From: Diatrype stigma | Lineage: Eukaryota > Ascomycota > Sordariomycetes > Xylariales > Diatrypaceae | Direction of reading: 5' to 3' | Assembly (NCBI GenBank): GCA_022225965.2 | Contig: JAKJXP020000126.1 | Location: 1 to 64,000, forward strand | Length of the DNA: 64,000 nucleotides | Shown: positions 34,831-48,153 of the stretch, piece after piece | How positions within the stretch are numbered: the first letter of the stretch is position 1 | How the letters are laid out: the number at the start of each line of letters is the position of its first letter | Translations under genes and position numbers: made by a program | The notes under the pieces: model-generated | The model's input: only the letters and a program-made list of their open reading frames with translations | Database searches by the model: none | What the model was told of the DNA's origin: nothing

Positions 34831-36924
34831 TCACGTGTGGGATTAATCACAATTTATTTGTCATCAGCTCTTCCCGGAAATCATATACAGATATACATTC
34901 GCATTACAACATACATATCAGTCACTTCCGTAAAATTCCCATATCGAACATATATATTATAGCCAGGACGGAGCCACGCGGACTTTGGAGAATACTGTTG
35001 GATATGGAATATCCCACGATTGGTGGACTGTGGATATGCGTACCCCTTTCGATTCTGCTGTATCAACCAACATTCAATGTACTCGCCCCGGCCCCAACTC
35101 ACACCTTTGTCATGTCGCATCAAAGGAGCCGCGACGAAACAAAGAGCGGCCATCTCACTGTCACAGCAAAACCTGCTTCGATATCCCCAGAGGAACTCTG
35201 TTCTGCTCATCATGCATGGAACCCGCCTAAACTGGGCACTTTCAGCAATGGTGAATAAACTGCAGAAACGAAGGAGAGCCACCACCACCACTTCACAACA
35301 GAGTTTTCCACACCGGGAAAAGGACCGCGCTCGCCGTTCTACTGCGCCGTCGCCAGAGCTGCGGCCCCAGACCACGGAAGAAGGCAGGCGGAGCACGGAT
35401 CTCAAAGCAGTAGAAGAAAATTCAGCAGAATTCAGGTCTGACAAGAATAAGGATGTGCCAACGGGCGAGCAAGCAGCGAGAAAGGATAGGGAAGTGCATT
35501 TGTCAAAGAAAGGGGAAGATCCTGGAAAGCGGTTGCAGAAACTGAGGGTTTTTTGCCCGGACTGTATTAGGAATACACACAGAGGACAGAGGAGGACCAA
35601 AGAGCAAGAAAGCAAGCAGCAACAGCAACCGCATCAGTAGATGAGAAGCTAGTGTATCACCAACCTTGTAGGTTTTACGGATATCATGGGGTAACGAGGG
35701 TACACGAATGGATGGGACACGAGAGGGAAGCAATAGGGGCTGGGAATCATTGCAGTGTGGATTAGGACCGTCGCTATCAGAGTTGATCGGGCTACTTTAC
35801 TATAAGCAAATCGATGTGTTGATATTGATACGATACCGTTATCGGCTTCATATAGCTCTTTGTGCCTATTCATTAAATATTACAAACAATGACTTTTATT
35901 TCGCTACACGGAGGAGCGATGTCGGAGTTCACTTTCCTATCAATTTTGGTTAGAAACAGCATCCATGTCATAAGAATAATCGAACGACACCCCCTTCCCC
36001 TTTTCTCTCCCTTGCCCGCTCTCACCTCCCACTCACACAACAAGATTGAGATCAAAAGGCAGAGGGGAAATTGGGGAAATTCAAATGACTGCTAAACTCC
36101 CGCTCTAAGCGCTTCAAGCTGCCGCTTGACAGAAATCGCCACCTGTTAGGTAGCATATTACCAAGCAAAAGAGCTGGTCGCTAATTATAGGGGTGCGAGC
36201 AAGCGAGAAGGCATACGAAGCTCACAGGAAAGGAAATGTTGCAGTCTTGGCCTACGGGATGATGAGGTGGTCTAGAGCTCCAGCGCCACCCTCCCACCCT
36301 GGCGTTACACTCACTCTTTCCTTCACCAGGATTCGCATGCAACGCCGGTCCTCTTCCCCGCTCTCTTTCCCCATCCCCAGAGGAGAATACCAGAGTCTCA
36401 TTTTACTACAAAGTGACTATACAGCTCGTGGACTTCGTTCTAGGTTTTTGGACCCCACCCCATGACCACCAGCTGCGGCTCGAAATGGGTGGTGATCGTC
36501 GCTGCGAACATGCAATATTGGGCGATCACGTAGTAGTGGTAGTAGTAACCTCACGGACAGGAGGCAGGGCGTCGCAATTGAGGTCCAGGAGGCGAGAGCG
36601 GAAGGGAGGGGAGGTTAGGTCAGGTTACAAAGAACGCCACATCTGATCTATTTACGGCTCTCCCCTCGACGTTCTTCAATCATCCTCTAGCGTACATACG
36701 ATGCGATACAATACGTACGTATGGTGTGCATGGCAGTAACGTTACTCGTCATTCATTGCCTGACAAACTATCTTTCAATCCTTCCAAGACGTGAACGAGA
36801 GCGAGAACGCGCGGCCTAGCAGCCCAGCTACCTGCCTACCTACATAGACTCTATCTAGGAAAGTCTGAACGGCAATGGTATCCGAACGAATATTTACTGC
36901 CAAGCAAAGCGCCCTGCAGAGTTG
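34831..36924. other. intergenic, ambiguous low-complexity frames
   Basis: Frames of about 200 residues exist on both strands between 34.88 and 35.64 kb: a charged Lys/Arg/Glu-rich, Gln-ended one on + (to 35640), and a Ser/Leu-rich one on -. Neither has a domain and they cannot both be real, so I call neither. The rest shows nothing. Confidence 0.45.
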
Positions 36925-38511
36925 CTACAAGTAGACGTAGCAGAAGGGGCTCCCACCGACCGTCGACATGAGCTCGGCGATCTGGCGTGGCGGGCCCGCC
37001 GCCCAGCCGTAGCCGACGTAGTCCTCGTAGGTGGTGTTGGCGCTGGGCGGGTCGTCGAGGAAGGTGTTAGTGCCCATGAGGGCTCTGGGCCCTCGCAGTC
37101 GTGCTTCCACCGTCGTCGTTCCTCCTTCTCCTCCTACTCCCCCCTCACCTGATGACGCAGCCGCCCCCATCTGCCACATCCACCACGTGCGATCGATCAT
37201 GGCGTGGTGCAGGTAGAAGGCCGGGTCGCCCGGCGAGACGTAGGCGTCGCGGCCCGGGTCGCCGCCGAGCGCGTAGTGGCCCCCGCCGTGCACGCCCAGG
37301 TCGCCGCTGCCCGGCGCGCCCTGCATCTGCATCTGGAAGGCGTAGACGTCCCGCGGGGCCGCGACCACGGCCAGCACCGAGCTCGCGTTGGCGAACCCGC
37401 CGTTGGCGCCGTCGGTCAGCGACCGCTTCAGGCACCGCGGGTTGTGCGCGAAGGCGCCCGCCGGGTTCGCCACCGTCGCGCCCCCGCCCCCTGGCACGGA
37501 CAGGCCCGCCGGGCCCAGGTTCACGCTCATGTTCGCGAAGGGGCCCGAGGTCACGCAGCCGCCGCCCGTGCCGGGCGGCAGGTATATCGGGGCTGGGTCG
37601 CTGCTGCTGCTGCTGTTGCTGGTGGTGACTAGTAGGGTGATGTTGCCTTGGTTCGGGATGAAGGCCCCGTCCCCGGACATGGAGAGGTCGCTTCCGTCGA
37701 AGAGGGACGAGTTGGCGAGACCGTACTCCGCTGTCGTGGCCCAGTCCCAGTACTATAGTCGTTCGCACATGATTTTAGCCAGGTTATCAACCAAGAATCA
37801 GAACCCGAAATCACGGATCCATCCGTCAACTTCAGCTCCGCAGCGAATTTAATAAATGGGCGAGGGGGTAGATAGGGTTGGATAAATCACGTTGGCTCGC
37901 CTGAAAGGCTGGCTTACCGGTTGAGTACCTTGATACCCGCATTCCTCGCGCAGAGCTTGCTCATACAGCCAGACGAAGTACCGGTGCCAGGACAGGAAGT
38001 TCCCCGTGTAGTGGATGGTCAGGGTTTGGTTGATGAGTGTAGCGACGAAGTCGTCGAACCGCGTTTTGGCACCCGGTGCCACAGAGGCCGGGGTGAGGGC
38101 GGGCTTGGATTGGAGGCACTTCACGGCGTCTATGTAGGCCTTCTTTTCCTCATCAATCAAGGAGTTCCTGTAATGCCGCTTCAGCTTTCATGTCTGGTCT
38201 AGAGAGGCAAAAGGGGGAGGGTGGATACAGCCGAAGATAAGTTGTGAAGAACGGAACTAAACTCATGATACATACCATTCTTTTCGGACTCGAATATTGG
38301 CCAGAGAGCAGTTTCCACTCCCTCCAATACCAGTGCCGTTTAGTAACTCGGCCCGTGACTGGTCATACGCACTCTGGGCATAGACCTTCAACTTCTCGAC
38401 ATTTTGTGTGTAATTATAGGCCTCCCCGTCTACCCTATACACAGGCCCTGGTATGGCGAGTGCAATGGATGCCAGGCGTATAGCAATGAAGATTGCATAC
38501 TTGAAGAACAT
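36925..38511 (-). CDS. secreted short-type tyrosinase/catechol oxidase with altered CuA site
   Basis: This is a type-3 dicopper phenol oxidase. Exons by eye are 38511-38276, 38167-37918 and 37752-36925, giving about 437 residues. A signal peptide is clear (FFKYAIFIAIRLASIALA). CuA region: L123, then H131 and H140 in IHYTGNFLSWHRYF. The spacing 8 then 9 matches what I recall for short ascomycete enzymes (Aspergillus oryzae catechol oxidase AoCO4, His102/110/119), where position 123 should be His. CuB is intact: H317 and H321 in VHGGGHYALGG and H345 in FYLHHAMIDR, spacing 4 and 24 as expected. The YWDW segment and C-terminus GGSPFCYVYL are typical. Exon 3 is very GC-rich, exon 1 is not. The single CTC-for-CAC change may abolish or alter activity. 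No other gene of a melanin pathway is adjacent. Confidence 0.9.
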
Positions 38512-40449
38512 TGTGTTAGTTGTACTCTACAGCTAGGCTCGAGGGAAAGTGGACAGCTTGTCGAAACATTGATAGTTCAAGCAATAAAACCAATCTTGGA
38601 CTGTATATAACAGTGACAGAGCGCATTATAAAGAAGAAGAATGTTGTTCAGAATTTCTATTTGTCCTTCTCTATCTACCTGCCACCCCTTCGAATGCAGT
38701 CAGCTTAGACACAAGTCACAAAACATGTCGGCGCTCGAGGCGTCCAATAGCATCATATCGCAAGAAACTTGTAGAGCCCCTAGTTTCTGTAAGTCAGCAA
38801 TCAGCAAACGGATGTGTGCATTAGCTCGACATCCTCGATCTACGGGAACCGAATTTTAGTGGTCTGAACACCAGCCACAAATAACTGCCGTGTTTGCGAC
38901 CTAGGCCTAGAGCACACTCTAATCATCGCGAAAACCCTCGAGTTGCAAAGTTGTGACCTGGGGAAGGAGGTTTGGGACGAAAAGTAAGGAACAGGCGATG
39001 ATCACAGTACGGTGACTTAAAATGGCAAAGGGGGGTGGATGCTCTTCCATATCAGTCTGGAGCTGGTTCCCGGATTACCACCGAACTCGTGTAGCACAAA
39101 AGACCGGATTCCGAAGGTCGATGCGATTATGCTGGAGTCAGAATATGACGACAGCCAACTAGTACCTGCCAAAGAATTGAAGGGGACAACAAAGAAGGGA
39201 AATGTTTTATTTCCGTATGCTGTTACCACACAACACGGGTGATAAAAGCTTCCATCTGTGTGAGGGGGAATCGGAATATGGGCAATAAACGTATACGGAA
39301 CAGTCAGGGGCTTATCTCACGAACAGAACCATACACAGATTCATTGGACAAGGTGACCAGGTTCATCAAGTGCCAGTAGCTGAATTAGTGGAATATCAAT
39401 TTCAGCCAGCAATGTTATATCCAAGTCCGTCTATGTGTCCGCGTTACGCCCCTGTTGTTCTTCCATATCAAAGTTGATAACCGCCACGAGCGATGAAATG
39501 GACATTTCGACCCCTAATACAACAACGATAGACAGGAACCAGCATGCGTAAATCCTTCTTCATTCATATACCACCCAGCGATTAGTCACTGTATATCCGT
39601 GTAGACCTCCTGAACCCATATAGTCTTCCTCATTTTCCGGATGTATGCATATATAACTAGCCAAGTAGACGACAATACTAGATACATAGTTCCCAAATAC
39701 CTATGCTCGTATGATTTCCGTCAGAGCGAGTGCCGAGTGCAAGAAAGTATAAGCATCTACACAGCAGGGAAGGTATTTGCGGAGAGCAAGAGGCAAAACC
39801 AAGGCCTGTGTTAATCTACATGGTCGTCTCTGTGTGTAGTTACATTTCAAGTGATGACACCACTACAAACAGCAGCAATGGCAATGGCAACAACATGGAA
39901 GTGACGATGTCCCGACCTTCGTGTACACGGGACACCTAGCTTAGCATTCTCCCCCACAGCCCTCTCCACATCCTTTCTTTCCTTTCACGCCCCCGGCCTC
40001 CTCATCGACGATCGTCACAGAAGAAAGCCAGCCAAAGTGTAGAGAAATATTATGATTTTGTTCGTTCGTTCACCTCTTCTACTGAGGAAACAAGCGAAGG
40101 CAAGAGGATGGATGATACATAAGACAAAGAGGGGTGGTAGGGGGTGACAAGAGAGAAATAGGCCGCCCTGATTTGTATATCCGACCCCTAACTCGAGAGA
40201 AACAACGATGATGACAAAAACCAAACACAGAAAAGATCATACGCCAAGCGATGCATGCAATTCCAGTTGGGGGGACATAGCAGATAATGCGAAGGTCCTG
40301 CTCCGCAACGCAAACAAACTTCTTCCCATATAGTCTTCCGGCATGTCTATCCGCCCGTCTGTCTGTCTGCTTGTCCTATACTACAAATCGTGCATTTCAT
40401 GTGTTCGTGTGGGCATGTTCTCCTTCACCGATCCGGGGCTTCTCGTTTA
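38512..40449. other. intergenic, no gene recognised
   Basis: No supported gene lies between the tyrosinase promoter and the PBS2 3' end. The short frames at 39017-39242 on both strands carry no domain. The right end may hold a small terminal exon of PBS2 (see that entry). Confidence 0.5.
38604..38610 (-). promoter_or_regulatory. TATA box of the tyrosinase gene
   Basis: Read on the minus strand, TTATATA lies about 95 bases upstream of the tyrosinase ATG. Confidence 0.4.
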
Positions 40450-42535
40450 CTACCCAATTTGCGGGCTAGCCATTGGACTACTTACAGCGTCGAGGGGAGC
40501 CGCATGCAGGGCCGGTTTCTTGTCTGCTTCGTATTGCCCGCTTGCTTTCCTCTCAAAGGCACCGTGGACCCATGCTGCTACCTCGGGGTCTTCAGTAGTC
40601 GAGTGACTGAGGTCTAGACGATCAGCAGCACCAGCTAAGGCGTCGGCACTAGCGTCGTTCTCATTCGCTTCTTCTTCATCCTCGGCGATCGTCTCGGGCT
40701 TTGTCAGGTTCTTGAGCCACTCGAAACCTAATAGGGCTTGATAGCTTGGTCTCAATTTCGGTGTCTTGTTGAGACACGCAAGAACGAACGCCCGTGCCCA
40801 ATCTGAGTACCCATGTTCAGGTAGACTAGGAGGATCGCCTTCTACGATGGCCTACTAGGGTGTTAGCATATGCTCTACTATGGACGAATTGGCTGATAAG
40901 GAAGATACTCACGCTGAGCTGACTGAAGATCGTCGATGATACTTCCGGTGGGTAAGGGTATTTCCCCATGGCGCATTCGATGACGGTCAAGCCTAAACTC
41001 CACACATCGCTTTGCACGCTATATGTCCCGTCCGATGAGCCGGCCTGCATAAACTGTCCGCCTGAAATCCGCTCCGGTGCCATGTAGCTTTGGCACCCGA
41101 TATTCGTCTTGGCGATACTTGCTACGAGGTTTCCGCTCACGCCAAAATCGCAAATCTTGACCTGACCCCTGGTATTAACGAGGATGTTGGTAGGCTTAAC
41201 ATCTCGATGTATAATGTTGTGCTTCTCCTTCAGTTCCTTGAGACCCATAATCGTACAGTAAGTGATTTTCCTAAGTATATTCTCGGGAATCCCACCCGCG
41301 TACAGCTTGTCGATAGAGCCGCCGTCCATGTATTCAAGACATATGTACACAGCGCTCTCCTGGAAAAATGCCCCGTAGAAATCGATGATATAGGGCGAGG
41401 CGCACTCGTGCAAGATGATGAGTTCCTTGATAATGGTGCTCAGTTTGGCCTCATCCAGCTCCAGGCGTATCTCTTTCATGGCCATGACCATTCCTGACCG
41501 GGGACCGGCCTTGCTATCGATTGGCCCATCTGACTTTTCGGGCTCTGTTGTGGTTAAGCCAGGCATTGCTAACGGCTTGCTCCCAGACAAGCCTGGCCCA
41601 AAGCGCGGAACGCGAGGCTTCGTATGCCGCACCTTGTATACCGTCCCGTAGTTGCCCTTTCCTAACTCGTCTAATTTCTCGACTTCATCAAGTGATATCC
41701 TGAAAACAGTCCCATCGGAGAAATCGACACCTTTGTCGGATATTATAGCCTTTCCCTTGAACGTGAGATAGCCCTTCTCGGTATTGATATATTCCTCGAA
41801 CTGCTTCATCTTAGACACATGAGGACTTCCGTTCTGCGCAGGTTGGGAGCTGCCCCCAGTAGACCCAGGTGTATTCGACGCACCCGCTTGGCCCATATCG
41901 CCAAGCTTGAGGCCGAACCCTTTTCTTCTCCCCGCCAAGCCACCCGGTTTTGACTGCATGGAAGGTACCGTTGGCTCTGACCGAGCGAAGGATGGTGCAT
42001 TGGGTCGCTGCAACCCGCGTGGCACGCCCGCAGCAGGTCTTTGCATATGCGCGGGTAGCCCACCTATAGCACCTCCGGGAGATGGAGTATGAGGTGCGGG
42101 CGAGCCGGTCATAGATGACTGCGAAGACATAGCGCTACTTTGCCGTGACAGAGCAAAGGCCTTCATTTTGGCATTGAGATCCTCAGGTAGGCGACCACTC
42201 GATGTGGGAGGGGGCCCTGGAGGCCGCCTCGCATTGGACAGCACGCCGAGAGGTGTTGACGAGGCGGACATTTGTTGTCCTGCCGCCTGTGTATCCGACA
42301 CGGATCGTAAAGAAGGCATTCTCTTGGGGATATCCTTGAGGTCGGAAGACGGGTCGTTCGGAGTCGTAGCTTCTGAGGAATCGAGAGACCCCGGCGTGTC
42401 AGGGCTCTCTAAATCATACTGGTTAAAGAGTTCGTCAGGTTTTGTTGGTACCGAGTCGGCTTCACCTCTAACACCCGTCATGGCGGAATTGTCTTCAGAC
42501 ATAGCGGATCTGATGTCTGAAGTAGAGTTCGACAA
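40450..42535 (-). CDS. pbs2: PBS2-type MAP kinase kinase of the HOG osmostress pathway
   Basis: This is a cytosolic dual-specificity kinase that activates the Hog1 p38-type MAPK; the Neurospora counterpart is OS-5. Exons by eye are 42535-40913 and 40851-40450 (intron 40852-40912), giving about 674 residues. A long Ser/Pro-rich N-terminal extension of about 280 residues precedes the kinase domain. The glycine loop is LGKGNYGTVY, the ATP lysine is in AMKEIRLELDEAK, the catalytic loop is HRDVKPTNILVN, and DFG lies in ICDFGVSGNLV. The activation loop SIAKTNIGCQSYMAPERI has the Ser/Thr pair phosphorylated by MAPKKKs. EYMDGGSIDKLY is a PBS2-like block. Oddity: near the 3' end a perfect GTAAGT donor (about 40487-40482 on the minus strand) precedes the stop by 13 codons, so the last residues may be intron and a further exon may lie below 40450. 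Confidence 0.93.
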
Positions 42536-45500
42536 ATGAAAAGCCAGGCCCTAGGCAGACATCACCCAGTGATAAGAAAATAGCGATCTACTAGTTGCGT
42601 ACCAACTGAAGACTATAGACGGTATATGTTGGACTACTGCCACCTCAAGCCTTGGGAATGGAATCAACGTGAAGAAGCGGGGTGTTCCTCGATCGTTTCG
42701 TGGGACGTCGAGTTGAGGTACGGCAGTGGCGGTGGTGGAGGTGAAGGAAGTTCGGTAGTTCAGGAGCTCGGTTTCGATAGGGAACAGGGAAAGGGTCAAT
42801 CCAACTTCGATTATTCCCTGGTAAATAGGGAGAGATGGCTTCAATTGGTGCCGTCGATGGTAGAGCTGAGCGATAGCTAGCTAGACCTGGTGAATGTTGG
42901 CGAGGTTTGGTCCAGCTCGCCGTACTGTAACTCGAATAGGCTGTGAAGAGACGAGAAACACGGCAGCAGGTGGTAGTGCTAGTTGGTTGATACCAACACC
43001 GAAAGGAAAGCCAACAGTCTCGGTCACACGTGGGAGATGTAGGAACTTAGGTAGGGTTCGGAGTCGAAGATAATTTATGCTCAATGTCGCTATTGATAGG
43101 TGAATGAGTGGCTTGACGATCGCGGCGTGACGTTGGGTAGACTCTGGACAGAATCCACAATTTCACAATCCACACTCGAAGGATTTGGATTCCGCCGCTG
43201 CTGAAACCTGTTAGGATGGGATTATACTTTCTTCAACAAATTAGGTGGGAGGGAAGAAGTGGGAAAGGCGCTGTTCCCCTGGGAGGATGGAGAGGTTTGA
43301 GTGGTATTTCGTCTCGAGTTGTCCCTACTGCCCTAGTGGCTGTTTCCCGCCAGCCTGGTTGGGTTGCAGGAGACAGGTGTAAAGTATTGTACCTGGAAAG
43401 CGCCTGAGGATGCATATGCTACATACCTTCAAGCAATGTTCAAGGGGGGAGTCAAGCGCAGGTCTGGCATTCAATTGGTTACTATATGAAATGCAGTGGA
43501 AATATAGGTGTTGTAGCGTATTCTACATACCTGGGTATACCGTAACGTGGTGCTGTGGTGCTGTGGTGCCGTGGTGCTACTATGAGGCAGAACTGAGGTA
43601 CGAAGTAGAAGTGATAATCTGCGTGTTCCGGGGGGGGGGGTACGAAATAAGTCGGTTATGTAGGTATGTACTGTGTATGTAGTCAGCTCCAATGTAAAGA
43701 GGAAGCAGCGAATGTTCAGTGACTGTTTCAGTGAGCAGACGTTTCTGCCCCGCATTAGTTCAGTTACTTACTGAGTACAAAGATGAAACCCCACCTGCAC
43801 TCAACCAAGCTTATCTTGCATCAAGTGAAAAGTGAAGTGAACGTATATGCGAGTGAGTATATACGGAAATGTCGGGAAATACGAAGTTTATACCTGTATT
43901 CTGCTCGACGGGTTCATGCTAAACTTGTATTGTAACTCTTCAAGGGCTCGTCCAGTCTTGTTTTACTGGTGACTGACAGGCGGCTCCAGGCTTGTCATCA
44001 AAATTCTCACCAAGTAGTACGGTTGGGTTGGTAGGCATGGCGCTGTAGTGCTGTGGTGCTAACTATACGAAGTACCTGCGTACTATGTAGTGCTGCAACG
44101 TAAGTACGGTTAGTCAGCAGACAGCAGAGCCAGTGGGGCTCATTCACATGAAATGGACCGACGATCGTGGCCGTTACTGGTTGTCTTGGACCGTCCTCTT
44201 TTCTGACGTAGCCATAGCTAGAGCATTGCAAGATAACCTCGACTTATGACACAGAAGTCTACATATGACAAAATTGTTACAAAGTGTCAGATTGCTTAGT
44301 AGCGATACGCTACATAGTATGAAATCGACAGACAATAGACGGGCCACCAGGCCGAGTGTAGTCGAATGCGTCACTTATATGGGCCCGGCATTGGCAGGCA
44401 GAAGTGGGCTAAAGAAGGCCAGAGGACCGGAGGACGAGCGAGAGGAAATGTGGCAGGTGTGTGGCTGCATCTCATGTCTTCAAGTCCTCATATGTCCTCA
44501 TGCTCTCACACTCTCTTGTCGATCAATTGTTGGAGACATTGGGGAACACCGATGTTTCATGTCCAACGGCAGAGATACCAGTCACCTATCGGAACATGTC
44601 TATACCCATTTCACGCAGGGCTTGGGGAGGTATATTAGGTGCCATATATATGTAGGTACCTAGGTGACTAGGTATTACATGCAATGCACGCAGTGCTGAC
44701 AAAGGTATTTTCTACGTGGTAATGGAGCTCTGGTGGATGACTAGACCTAGGGCCCTCGCCATTACCATCCCACAGTCTCATCATAGAAATCTCGGGTTTG
44801 GTGAGGCATGTAGGCAGGTAAGTGGTAGGTATGCCAGGTATGTTTGCCGGGCGGGAGCACGGGCTTGAAAATCATCGTGATTTTCCTTGATATCGCCTTG
44901 AAGAGAGGTCGGGTTACATCACACCCCAAGCTTGGAGGCGATAGGCAAGCTCATTGGTTTGGAAAATATCTAGGTATATACGAAGTACTGGAATGGAAGA
45001 TAATCAGAACCTTGGAACCCACTACGTAGTTAGTGGTGATAGGCAGTTAGGTAAGGCTTGGTAGACACATAACTTAAATTGCCTGTGATGAATTCTGCTC
45101 CTTTCATTTGATTGCTTTCCCGTAAACGTTTGGTTACCTGGAAACGATATGTGTACCTACATGCTACTATAGTACGTGATGCAGCACTGGCAGGTAGGAA
45201 CGTAAGGCGATGACCCCTCATCCACATCAGAAAGATCACCAAACAAGAAAGATGTGCTGGATGGGCCCATCAAGCCACAAACCACATACGTCATCTTCGT
45301 CCCTGAACTCCATCTTGTCTCCACTCTCTTTACAACTTGCTATTCAACGTACCAACCAGCCAGTCCAGCGTACCAGCCCGGCCCTGCCAGCCCAACCTGT
45401 CAAACCTGGGGATGTTGGCGTTGGCCAATCTCCTTCATCGCGATAATGACAGGCTCAGGTCATTATGTTTAGACCATGGGGGTAAGTTCGAAGAGGTTAG

Positions 45501-47278
45501 CAGATGCTAGTGCATGAGGAACGAGTTACGAAACCCCCAAGTACATATGACGAACAACGCGCCTTACAGCGAGGCAATCGTGTTTGTAGCGACGATGATG
45601 ATGGTGACGGTGGCAACGCTTTACATGAGCAAACGTCGGTTATGTATGCACGTACTTGTTAATATGGTCCCAACACATGAATACATCAGGGTTCAATATA
45701 CTGCCAGCAAACAAACGCCTCGAAGTTATTCAATAATTGATCTGATCAACACTAAAGATAATAAGAGTTTACCTCAGCCCCGGTAACGTACCGACTCTAT
45801 GTAAGGATTCAGGTATATATTGATCCAATAAGGTCGCGTGCACGCGACAGGCTATATCTACTAGAGGTAGGCAATGCCGAAGACAGCCTCCGGTCCGGGC
45901 CGGTCGCTGAAGTCAGGTTTTCTTGTAAACTCACAGGATCCTCTGTGTGGTCATGTCGGTCGAAGCTCCGATGCCTACAAAAATACCTTGAAACAGTAGC
46001 ACAACGTTAAGGACCATCTACTCCGCGAACACCAAGTCGAGGTCCCAAGGGAAGGGGACTGCGCCTCCTTGTACTACATGAGTGGTCATTTCTGCGCATA
46101 TGCCACCAATCCTCGCCACATGCGGGCGACTTCACCCCTTCATGCATATTGTAGTGCATACAACAGACTCAACATTTTACATAACATTCGACGGAAGAAG
46201 CTCAGTTTGTCATTATAATCATGTGTCGGCGGCCTCCAGGGACCTCCTGTCCATGCCGCCACTGTAGCAGCTAGTTAAGCTGTTAACCTTTAAAAGATAT
46301 CGATGACTTAATAACGATAGGGGCTTAACGGAACAGCTATACTTACGTACAGAAAAATCCATATCCCTTCTTTACCTGGAAACCGTTATTTAGTAGATGG
46401 CGGGGTAGGTATCAGGTATTTACAGGCAACTGGGATCGGTTCTGTTTCTTTATGTTTCAACTTACAACATGGAGAAAAACGTCTAATGAAACGAATCGAA
46501 ACAAGGCTCCCTGTCTAAAAGTCATATCCCGTACTTTATAGACGCGGCTCAATTGCAGAATTAGTTCTTAACTCACCTCACTTAGTACCATGCTTATGCT
46601 CATCACACTTCGTCTATTTCAGATATTGAGCATATCTGGGTCAAATTGCATCCCAGGAATTGATACAGACCTAACAGGTCGTCTAGATTCCATATTAGCT
46701 CTGATGCAAGACTGGCAGGTAATAAGCAGGGCTGAAATGCGGCAGTTACGCGACCACGTCGGAATGTTTCCCATATGCCACTGAATTGAGGTAAATGCCA
46801 TTAGGAAGGGCCTTAAAGATACCAGGCTATGTTTCAGCCTTGATGCTTCTTAATTCAGGACGCTTTTGAGTGTTTTTGGATGTTCCTTGGCTAAGTGGCT
46901 AAGTTTCACCAAAGTTGCTCTCGGGCGGGATTTACAGGAGTTGTAACTCTTCAGTGACTGCCAAACCCATCTCCGTTTCAATCCACTTCCAGACCCTGTC
47001 CTGGCCAACCAGAGCCAACCAGAGCAACACGGGGCGTTTACAAGGACGAAAATGTGCCTGCTTTAGTGGGCCTTCGCATCTAATCAGGAGCCTAATCAGG
47101 GCTAATCAGACTAACAATCTGCAGGCTCTTAACTGCTGTAACCCAAGGGGAGGGAGCCCAGCCAACCAGCCTCGATCCTGCATCCCTAAACGGATATGCA
47201 CAGGGGGCTGAGAATTAATGGATGCGCTGGCTGAGGTTAAGGTGGTTCTGTAGTTTATATATGTTCCTGCTTCGGCGT
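42536..47278. other. 4.7 kb intergenic region, no gene recognised
   Basis: No domain-bearing frame was found. The stretch holds a four-unit 8-bp repeat at 43547-43578, a G11 run at 43630-43640 and scattered TAGG simple repeats. Base composition is ordinary up to about 47.25 kb and then drops abruptly at the LTR. Confidence 0.5.
43547..43578. repeat. 8-bp tandem repeat GTGGTGCT, four units
   Basis: There are four head-to-tail units, the third ending in C instead of T. A shorter relative (GCTGTAGTGCTGTGGTGCT) appears near 44042. Confidence 0.9.
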
Positions 47279-47400
47279 TGTGGGGCGGTTACGTGGATTC
47301 CTTATTAGATAGATCTTCCTAGCTTTCATTTTAGCTATAGGGACTTAATTCAATATAACTTCGTTTCCCTTTTATTCCGGATTCTTATAGTGATCCTATA
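47279..47400. repeat. LTR 1 (left)
   Basis: 122 bp, begins TGTGGGGCGGTTACG and ends GTGATCCTATA. It differs from the other two copies almost only by transitions. A possible damaged primer-binding site (TTGGTAACGAAAGTGC) follows at once. Confidence 0.9.
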
Positions 47401-48153
47401 TTTGGTAACGAAAGTGCTACTTCGAATTTTGAAACCTTCCGGATTGCTCCATGTGGAGTCTTATCCATACTTTTCACTTAAATCATTTTATAATTCGACG
47501 TGGTTTTTCCAGTTTCTGTTAATTGTTTACGCTTTAGTTTCGGTTATTAACGAAAGTTCTGAAAGACCAATGATTTTGATTAAATCACGCCATATCGAAA
47601 TCACAAGGATTATTCATTTTGTTGTTATTCTTTTTATTCCTTTTTTTAATTCTTTGATATTACGCCATAATTCGTTTGATACGACTGTTTTCATTATATC
47701 TACTTTATTGCAAGAATCGTTAATTTATTTATTCGAATATGCGAAAGATTCCTAGGAATTATTTTCGGTTGAAAAATGGAAGGTTCCTTTTTATTCCAAT
47801 CCCTTATCGATTTTTCAAAACCTTATCCCTTATTCCAAAACTTAAAAGTTGGAGAAACTTGCTTATTACGTTATTTCCTTAATACCGGATAAAGTTGGTA
47901 ACTCATTTTTTTAAGTAAGTAACGTATATATAAGATTCGTTTTTTCCTAAGCGAAACATTATAAGAGATTATCTATTTAAATAAGCAAATTAGTTGATTA
48001 ATGAATTTTATTATGTCTAAATGTTATTTAAATGCTGATTAAGTATCGAATAAGTATTAATTAAAAATAACGCCGCTAATTGTCGAACCCCCCTATTGTA
48101 CTATCGGAGTAAATGCGTCGAATGAGTTGCTTATACCTAAGTATTATTTGTTT

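Noticed and set aside
34881..35640. Protein genes on either strand beyond the DUF3468 regulator
   Set aside because: The overlapping frames on both strands are low-complexity without a domain or splice support.
47390..47755. 121-residue hydrophobic frame at the start of the retroelement
   Set aside because: It resembles a membrane protein only because AT-rich DNA encodes Leu/Ile/Phe. It begins inside the LTR, and the whole region is RIP-damaged retroelement.
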